Source: CAZYHS01 sp964647545
GTDB taxonomy: Bacteria; UBA10199; GCA-002796325; 1-14-0-20-49-13
DNA length: 11,784 bases
NCBI GenBank assembly: GCA_964647545.1
Contig: CAZYHS010000034.1
Coordinates: 1 to 11,784 of the forward strand
Reading direction: 5' to 3'
The notes below the pieces were generated by a model, which did not search any database, had not been told where the DNA came from, and was given only the letters and a program-made list of their open reading frames with translations. Shown here one piece after another: positions 7,469-11,784 of the stretch; position 1 is the first letter of the stretch; the number at the start of each line of letters is the position of its first letter. The translations under genes were made by a program, and so were the position numbers.

Positions 7469-7855
7469 TTGTCTATGTCGAGGCACTTAATATTGATTGG
7501 CGTGATCGCTGCAATATTCTGCTCTTGCGGAGACGGTTCAGCACTTGTCGCGCCACAAAAAAGTGAGTCGGCAAAACTCCCCTCGGTCAATTTAACCGAA
7601 CTAGTGAGCGTCCCTGAAAATATCCCAGAGTCACCTACAACTTTAATGGCAAGCGTTTGCGAAGATGCCCAAGCATGCAAGCCAAAACTCCCTAATTTCA
7701 TCAGAAAGCTTAATCCGGAGATGCTCTTGGCGGCCGCAGCGGCCACTCAAAAGGTCGATAATTCGGCCAAGCCCCAAACTATTGATATTGACCCATGCCT
7801 TGCAGGCGGCGCAATTTCAATACAATGCTTTAATCTCTCCGACGAGACCCAATAA
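7469..7855 (+). CDS. putative small lipoprotein with two cysteine pairs, unknown function
   Basis: I do not recognise this 128-residue product. Residues 5-17 form a short basic start and hydrophobic core. They lead to F17-C18-S19-C20-G21, which fits a loose lipobox with C20 as the lipidated cysteine; C18 at -2 is unusual. The rest is low in structure signals, with proline- and serine-rich parts, an alanine run at 88-92, and two cysteine pairs: C64-x5-C70 and C110-x9-C120. These could form disulfides in the periplasm. GGAGG at 7458-7462 is six bases before TTG 7469 and twelve before the in-frame ATG 7475. I list the TTG start. The ATG would shorten the protein by two residues and matches the promoter-to-start distance of the other small gene (51 versus 50 bp). 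It is preceded by FliA-like promoter copy A and stands apart from rpoH. Confidence 0.68.
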   Translation: MSMSRHLILIGVIAAIFCSCGDGSALVAPQKSESAKLPSVNLTELVSVPENIPESPTTLMASVCEDAQACKPKLPNFIRKLNPEMLLAAAAATQKVDNSAKPQTIDIDPCLAGGAISIQCFNLSDETQ

Positions 7856-7903
7856 CCCCCATTTAGGGTCTTGTCACCCCGCAAATGCCAATCAGACGTG
7901 CCT

Positions 7904-7944
7904 TTAAGCGAAACCCTACACCTATCTACTCGATAATTAAGCGA
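7904..7944 (+). repeat. paired 8-bp direct repeats upstream of the sigma-54 site (candidate activator sites)
   Basis: TTAAGCGA occurs at 7904-7911 and again at 7937-7944, 33 bp apart (about three helical turns). They lie some 60 and 95 bp upstream of the predicted sigma-54 transcription start near 7998. This is a usual zone for enhancer-binding protein sites, though such sites are often dyads and these are not. The functional reading is inference. Confidence 0.3.
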
Positions 7945-7971
7945 TATTTCGGCCTGTAAAACTCCGGTTTT

Positions 7972-7987
7972 TGGCACAACAATTGCT
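7972..7987 (+). promoter_or_regulatory. sigma-54 (RpoN) promoter
   Basis: TGGCAC (7972-7977), five bases, then TTGCT (7983-7987). GG at 7973-7974 and GC at 7985-7986 are exactly at the -24/-12 spacing of the consensus YTGGCAC-N5-TTGCW, and the preceding base is T as preferred. It lies in the 220-bp noncoding gap after the lipoprotein gene and points at the 53-residue gene. Its expected start is near 7998, leaving a leader of about 78 bases that contains the hairpin at 8005-8044. Confidence 0.6.
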
Positions 7988-8004
7988 TTAATGTGGATTG
8001 AACT

Positions 8005-8044
8005 GACGGCAAATATCGATTTTAAGCAACTTTGCCGTCTTTTT
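8005..8044 (+). terminator. terminator-like hairpin in the leader of the 53-residue gene
   Basis: GACGGCAAA (8005-8013) and TTTGCCGTC (8031-8039) form a perfect 9-bp stem around a 17-base loop. Five T residues follow at 8040-8044, the form of an intrinsic terminator. It begins only about 7 bases after the predicted sigma-54 start and ends immediately before GCCGATAA (8045). It may act as an attenuator, or as an insulator that stops upstream transcripts before the second promoter. The loop is longer than in most terminators. Confidence 0.5.
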
Positions 8045-8052
8045 GCCGATAA
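8026..8052 (+). promoter_or_regulatory. FliA (sigma-28)-like promoter, copy B
   Basis: GCAACTTT (8026-8033), 11 bases, then GCCGATAA (8045-8052) has the same two boxes and spacing as copy A at 7424. Both are preceded by TTTTA or TTTTAA and both have a T-rich spacer. GGAGG follows 8 bp after the second box here and 7 bp in copy A. The -35 half lies inside the hairpin at 8005-8044. A start near 8058 would leave a leader of about 18 bases carrying only the ribosome site. Confidence 0.5.
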
Positions 8053-8075
8053 TAGTAATGGGAGGAGTAAAAAGT

Positions 8076-8237
8076 ATGGCCAACATAATTAAAATAGCTG
8101 CCTTAGTTACCGGACTCTTTGGCCTTGTTGCCGTAATTTCCGTCCACTTTACGTCGCCTAACGCAAGTGCCTCGAATGCGGCATTTATTGCACAGGAAGA
8201 GAGCTCGGCGGACAGCGGCGAGACAGAATTCGCATAA
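8076..8237 (+). CDS. 53-residue exported small protein with acidic tail, unknown function
   Basis: I do not recognise this product. Residues 4-23 form one strongly hydrophobic helix after a lysine at position 6. They are followed by V-H-F-T-S-P-N-A30-S31-A32, a plausible signal-peptidase I site. Cleavage there would release a 21-residue peptide with five acidic residues and no basic ones. Without cleavage it would be a single-pass membrane protein with an acidic outer tail. The start is ATG 8076: GGGAGGAG at 8060-8067 lies eight bases upstream, a very strong ribosome site. An in-frame ATG at 8043 would place the promoter box and this ribosome site inside the gene. Sigma-54 and FliA-like sites lie upstream. 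The strong ribosome site and ordered promoter region argue that this short frame is real. Confidence 0.62.
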   Translation: MANIIKIAALVTGLFGLVAVISVHFTSPNASASNAAFIAQEESSADSGETEFA

Positions 8238-8312
8238 GATAAGCCCTTGTAACCACAAAGTTTTTCTTTTCACCCCACTATCTTCAAATCTTGACTAAAC
8301 ATGTTGCCTTCG

Positions 8313-8336
8313 GCATAGTTTTGCGCCCAACTATGC
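8313..8336 (+). promoter_or_regulatory. inverted repeat across the likely start codon of the cyclase gene
   Basis: GCATAGTT (8313-8320) and AACTATGC (8329-8336) are perfect 8-bp arms around TTGCGCCC. The 3' arm contains the ATG at 8333-8335. As RNA it would hide the start codon; as DNA it could be an operator. An overlapping alternative pairing, TTTTGC (8319-8324) with GCAAAA (8335-8340), is also possible. No Shine-Dalgarno is visible before this ATG. Confidence 0.4.
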
Positions 8337-10399
8337 AAAATTCTAAAATTCTACAGGCAATTGAAGCGGCTTCGGCTCAACAACTTTCCATGCAGTCAAA
8401 AGGCCATTGGTGGTGGTACACGCTTGAGGCCACCGAATATATCTGCGCAGAGATGATCTTTTTGAGGCATTATCTTGCTAATCCCGACCTTGAGATGGAG
8501 ATGGGGCTTGCAAGACGCATCCTTTCTAAACAGCGTGACGACGGAACTTGGGCCCTTTTTTATAACGGCGAGGGAGACCTGTCGACAACTATCGAATGCT
8601 ATGTGGCGCTAAAGCTTGTTAAAACACGCATTGCGGACGCAAAGCTAAACGACGGCAATAGCCGCGAGCTCTCCAAAAAAATCGATCGATCGCTTGAGAT
8701 GTCGCTCCCTTTCATTAGAAATTCTGGCGGCATTACAAAGGCGCGCGTATTCACAAAAATTCACATGGCTCTCTTTGGAATAGTTCCGTGGAACGCCTGC
8801 CCCGTCCTGCCTGTCGAGCTGATGCTCATGCCGACATGGTCTCCGGTTAACGTTTACGAATTTTCGAGTTGGGCCAGATCGTGCATAATTCCGCTGCTTG
8901 TGGTCATGGACAAAAAAATCGTCCGCCCGTTTCTGACCGTGAAAGAATTTTCTCTCGAGGAATTATTTGCCGAACCGGCTGACAAACGCGATTGGAATTT
9001 CAAGACGGACAAACATTTCCTCTCGTGGGAGAGATTCTTTATTAACCTTAACAAGCTTTTGCGCGCCGCCCAAAAAATTCCATTTAAACCTCTTAACGAA
9101 GCTGCATTGAAAAAAAGCGAAGAATGGATCGTCGAGCATATTTCAAAGACCGAAGATATTTTCCCGGCGCTGGCCTACAGCGCGATGGCTCTGTCGGCGC
9201 TTGGGCACAAGAACGATCATCCGACAATCGCAAAGTGCATTAGGGCTCTTTACGATTTTCAACAGCGCTATGACGGCGACATACTTCCGGCCCTTCCGGA
9301 AGCCGCATGTTCCAATAAGGAGACCGCAACAATCCATCAGCAATGCTGCATCTCCCCTGTCTGGGACACTCCTTGGCAAATCACCGCCCTGCTTGAAGCC
9401 GGAGTTCCTTCCGGCAATGACGCTCTCTTAAAGTCGGGCAGATGGCTAATCTCAAAACAAATCACTTCGACCGAAGGCGACTGGAAAATAAAGAACTCAT
9501 CAGCTCGCCCGGGCGGATGGTCGTTCGAGTTTGAAAATGAATATTTTCCCGACACAGACGACACGGTTCAGGTCTTAAGAGTTCTGAACGCACTCGATCT
9601 CCCCAAAGAGGAAAAGAATCCGGCCATAGAGACGGGGCTCGAATGGCTTTTGTCGATGCAAAATGACGACGGTGGCTGGGGGGCTTTTGATAGAAATCAG
9701 AATTTCGAGCTTGTCAACAAGGTTCCCTTTTCGGACCACGGAGCCTGCTTAGACCCCAGCTCGCCCGATATCGCGGCGCGGGTTCTTGGGATCGCCACGT
9801 TGCTGCGGCATAAAACTCCCACAAAGAAACTTTTAAAGGCCATCGACTATTTAGAGGACACTCAGACGAATTCAGGGGCGTGGAGCGGTAGATGGGGCGT
9901 CAACTTTATCTACGGCACTTGGTGTGTCGGAGCAATGGCCGGACACGTTACGACGCTTCCGGAATGGCGAAAGGAATTAAAGGAGACAGACTGGGAGATG
10001 CGTCTCAAAAGAGCGCTTGCGTGGTTTGAATCGATACAGACCTCTGCCGGAGGCTTTAGCGAATCGCCCGAATCTTACCGGACCAACGAATATCTCCCCT
10101 ATCCTCGCGTAACCGACGGCGTGCCGTCTCAAACCGCATGGGCTATCATGGGGATGATAGGTCTTTGCAACGCGCTGACTAATTTAGGCTCTCCCCCCGA
10201 AAGCTCGACAGTCGAAAACATAAGGCGGGCTTCCGAATTTCTCGCCGGAAAAATTAACGGCGACGGCACGTGGACCGAAGAAGAATACACCGGAACAGGT
10301 TTCCCAAATCATTTTTATATTCGTTACCACGGCTATCGTCATTTTTTCCCGCTTTTGGCCTTGTCGGCGGCGGCAAAATTTTTTAAACAAGCTCTCTAA
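8333..10399 (+). CDS. shc: squalene-hopene cyclase
   Basis: The enzyme cyclises squalene to hopene, the first committed step of hopanoid synthesis, and sits on the inner membrane. From ATG 8333 it has 688 residues, normal for bacterial cyclases. The catalytic D407-T-D-D410 (DxDD, acid that protonates the substrate) is intact. So are the upstream SPVWDT, the PGGWSFEFENEYFPD block, and NKVPFSDHGACLDP. Several QW repeats are seen: KQRDDGTW, MQNDDGGWGAFD, TQTNSGAWSGRWG and IQTSAGGF. In the W-x-GRWG motif the usual aromatic residue is serine. The start is uncertain. ATG 8333 places the N-terminus where family members begin, before the GHW motif. TTG 8291 in the same frame would add 14 residues. 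Neither has a ribosome site. Its stop shares a base with the next gene's ATG. No other hopanoid gene is in the window. Confidence 0.95.
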   Translation: MQNSKILQAIEAASAQQLSMQSKGHWWWYTLEATEYICAEMIFLRHYLANPDLEMEMGLARRILSKQRDDGTWALFYNGEGDLSTTIECYVALKLVKTRIADAKLNDGNSRELSKKIDRSLEMSLPFIRNSGGITKARVFTKIHMALFGIVPWNACPVLPVELMLMPTWSPVNVYEFSSWARSCIIPLLVVMDKKIVRPFLTVKEFSLEELFAEPADKRDWNFKTDKHFLSWERFFINLNKLLRAAQKIPFKPLNEAALKKSEEWIVEHISKTEDIFPALAYSAMALSALGHKNDHPTIAKCIRALYDFQQRYDGDILPALPEAACSNKETATIHQQCCISPVWDTPWQITALLEAGVPSGNDALLKSGRWLISKQITSTEGDWKIKNSSARPGGWSFEFENEYFPDTDDTVQVLRVLNALDLPKEEKNPAIETGLEWLLSMQNDDGGWGAFDRNQNFELVNKVPFSDHGACLDPSSPDIAARVLGIATLLRHKTPTKKLLKAIDYLEDTQTNSGAWSGRWGVNFIYGTWCVGAMAGHVTTLPEWRKELKETDWEMRLKRALAWFESIQTSAGGFSESPESYRTNEYLPYPRVTDGVPSQTAWAIMGMIGLCNALTNLGSPPESSTVENIRRASEFLAGKINGDGTWTEEEYTGTGFPNHFYIRYHGYRHFFPLLALSAAAKFFKQAL

Positions 10400-11784
10400 T
10401 GCCTATACAGAAGATCAACGATGTTTGTGTGCTGCTTGACCTGATAGCAAACGGCACACTTGAAAATATCATCGTGCCGTCTAAGAGACTTGCCTTTGAT
10501 CTAAACAGAAAGCTCATAGAAGCGACCGGAATCTCATCCCAGCTTGAGGGGGCTTTTCTTACTTGCGAGGAATATCTGGCAAGTAAGACCACTCCCGTAT
10601 TCCCGAAGCTCGATAAAGGGGCGAGGCGTTTACTTATCTATCGGGCGCTTAAATCTATCGACGCTACATATTTCAAATCGGCCTCCAAAGGTGTTATTGA
10701 AGCTATTTCCGAGGCGATATCACAGCTGAAAAAAAACAGAATTTCACCGTCTAGGCTTGAAGAGATGTCGGCAAGATGCGGTTCATACAAAGAATACGAT
10801 CTGCTTCGAGTTTATAAAAAATACGAAGAGCTCCTCGCCGGTCAAGGCGCGTTCGACGATGAATCAATTTTTTTGTCGGACTTTATCCCGTCCAAAAATG
10901 AGCTCTCGAAAACGGCAATATTCGGCTTCGAAATAGAGCCCCTTTTCATCGGTCATTTTTTTAAATCGGCAAAAAGGTACGAACTTTCCGAAACGCCAGA
11001 ACATAAGCCCAATGGGCCTCAAAAAATAGTCATCTGCAACTCCCCTCTCGACGAAGCAAGATTCATCGTGTCCGAAGTCGAAGCCGCTCTCTCAGCCGGC
11101 ATTTCGCCTGATGAAATTCAAATAGTGCTTCAAAATAAGGATTTTCTAAAATCCCTACTAGCGGCTCTTGTAGAACGTAAAATGGTTTCCGACGAACACC
11201 TATTTTCAGATGTTAAAACTTCTTCAATATTCTTTAAGCTTCTTGAAACCGAGCTGCCAAAAGAGGCCGGAGCATGTGAATTTTACTCTGCAATGTTGGA
11301 GAGACTCTCTATCTTATCGGCCGAAATCAGTAGCACGGTTTCGCTTAAAGAGAGCGGGCGCACAGCCGCTAGGGCCTTGTCCGATATCGACCGGCTAAAG
11401 TCGGCACTTGAAAAGCTCGCCGTTGATATTCATCTTACTCGTGAAGACTTTTTATCTTTACTTGAACAGCTGCTCGAACCCGCCTCATTTGACGAAACAA
11501 AGCTCCCGTTTAAAATTGTTTCAATGTTCGATGCAGCAATATGCCGCGCACAAAGAACGATCATCGCCGAATGTCATGACGGGAACATTCCTGCTCAACA
11601 GGGGCACCTGAGATTCTTTCAAGAAGCAAACACCAAGCTGGAAAAGGTCTTTCCGCTTACGGACGAGCTACTAAAACTTGAGCTTAAATATTTTCGTTTC
11701 GCGGCCGCCGGCTCGGTCGTTACCTGCGCCCTTCACTCTTTAGACGGCGGGGAAAGAAACGTCTCCCCTTTCATTGCGGGAGAA
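10399..11784 (+). CDS. addB: AddB/RexB-like recombination nuclease subunit, N-terminal part (runs off the window)
   Basis: An open frame starts at ATG 10399 and stays open for 462 codons to the window end. It resembles the N-terminal half of AddB, which with AddA resects double-strand breaks for recombination. Visible features are an opening I-I-V-P27-S-K-R30-L (the VPTRR-like start of AddB proteins without a functional Walker A), and a helical 1B-like region at 70-150. A GFEIEPLFIG strand follows near 175. The helicase 2A-type segment V211-I-C-N, D218-E-A-R221, with SEVEAALSAGISPDEIQIVL after it, is characteristic of the UvrD/AddB fold. No GxGKT motif is seen, as in inactivated AddB helicase domains. 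The nuclease domain and iron-sulfur cysteines would lie beyond the window. The start overlaps the cyclase stop (TAATG) without a ribosome site, so translational coupling is likely. RexB or another PD-(D/E)XK partner is the alternative. Confidence 0.72.
   Translation, partial: MPIQKINDVCVLLDLIANGTLENIIVPSKRLAFDLNRKLIEATGISSQLEGAFLTCEEYLASKTTPVFPKLDKGARRLLIYRALKSIDATYFKSASKGVIEAISEAISQLKKNRISPSRLEEMSARCGSYKEYDLLRVYKKYEELLAGQGAFDDESIFLSDFIPSKNELSKTAIFGFEIEPLFIGHFFKSAKRYELSETPEHKPNGPQKIVICNSPLDEARFIVSEVEAALSAGISPDEIQIVLQNKDFLKSLLAALVERKMVSDEHLFSDVKTSSIFFKLLETELPKEAGACEFYSAMLERLSILSAEISSTVSLKESGRTAARALSDIDRLKSALEKLAVDIHLTREDFLSLLEQLLEPASFDETKLPFKIVSMFDAAICRAQRTIIAECHDGNIPAQQGHLRFFQEANTKLEKVFPLTDELLKLELKYFRFAAAGSVVTCALHSLDGGERNVSPFIAGE

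Noticed and set aside
7747..7977. 76-codon minus-strand open frame over the end of the lipoprotein gene and the following gap
   Set aside because: It lies antisense to a better supported gene and crosses the sigma-54 site region. Its N-terminus has no ribosome site that I can see. It cannot be excluded as a decayed fragment, but there is no support for listing it.
8246..8268. TTGT/ACAA hairpin followed by a T run after the 53-residue gene
   Set aside because: Only four A/T-rich pairs, too weak to call a terminator, although the position would suit one.
11314..11321. A third GCCGATAA, on the minus strand
   Set aside because: It lies inside the AddB-like coding sequence. No GCAACTTT or TAAA-like box lies at the right distance, so it is probably a chance match. 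It does show that the 8-mer alone is weak evidence.

Overview
The window looks like chromosomal housekeeping DNA of a Gram-negative bacterium. The grounds are an OmpA-type outer-membrane protein, a sigma-32 (RpoH) with its diagnostic box, a squalene-hopene cyclase and an AddB-like repair protein. The gene mix and the candidate sigma-54 and sigma-28-like promoters suggest an uncultured deltaproteobacterium-like lineage. This placement is inference; nothing in the window fixes the taxon. No transposase, integrase, phage gene or CRISPR array was found.

Layout. Positions 1-782 (minus strand) carry a tRNA-Arg(TCG) cut by the window edge, a short degenerate repeat tract and a DedA-family membrane protein. 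A tRNA-Lys(CTT) follows on the plus strand. Then comes a tight plus-strand run, ompA-like / recG / lipA / glpX / rpoH (1079-7339). Its gaps are 24 bp, a 17-bp overlap, 0 bp and 8 bp, so it is probably one transcription unit. It mixes cell envelope, DNA repair, lipoate synthesis, gluconeogenesis and heat-shock control.

The stretch 7340-8332 is the least ordinary part. It holds two small genes for exported products: a probable lipoprotein with two cysteine pairs (7469-7855) and a 53-residue protein with a signal-peptide-like N-terminus and an acidic tail (8076-8237). Both are preceded by the same two-part DNA element, GCAACTTT-N11-GCCGATAA, followed 7-8 bp later by GGAGG. Its 3' half matches the sigma-28 (FliA) -10 consensus exactly and its spacing is that of FliA promoters. 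The second small gene also has a near-perfect sigma-54 site (TGGCAC-N5-TTGCT), a pair of 8-bp direct repeats upstream of that site, and a terminator-like hairpin between the sigma-54 site and the gene. This compact, layered control region is the best candidate here for something undescribed.

From 8333 a squalene-hopene cyclase gene runs to 10399, with a perfect inverted repeat across its likely start codon. Its stop overlaps (TAATG) the start of a long open frame that continues past the window end. That frame resembles AddB/RexB, the partner subunit of an AddAB-type recombination helicase-nuclease.
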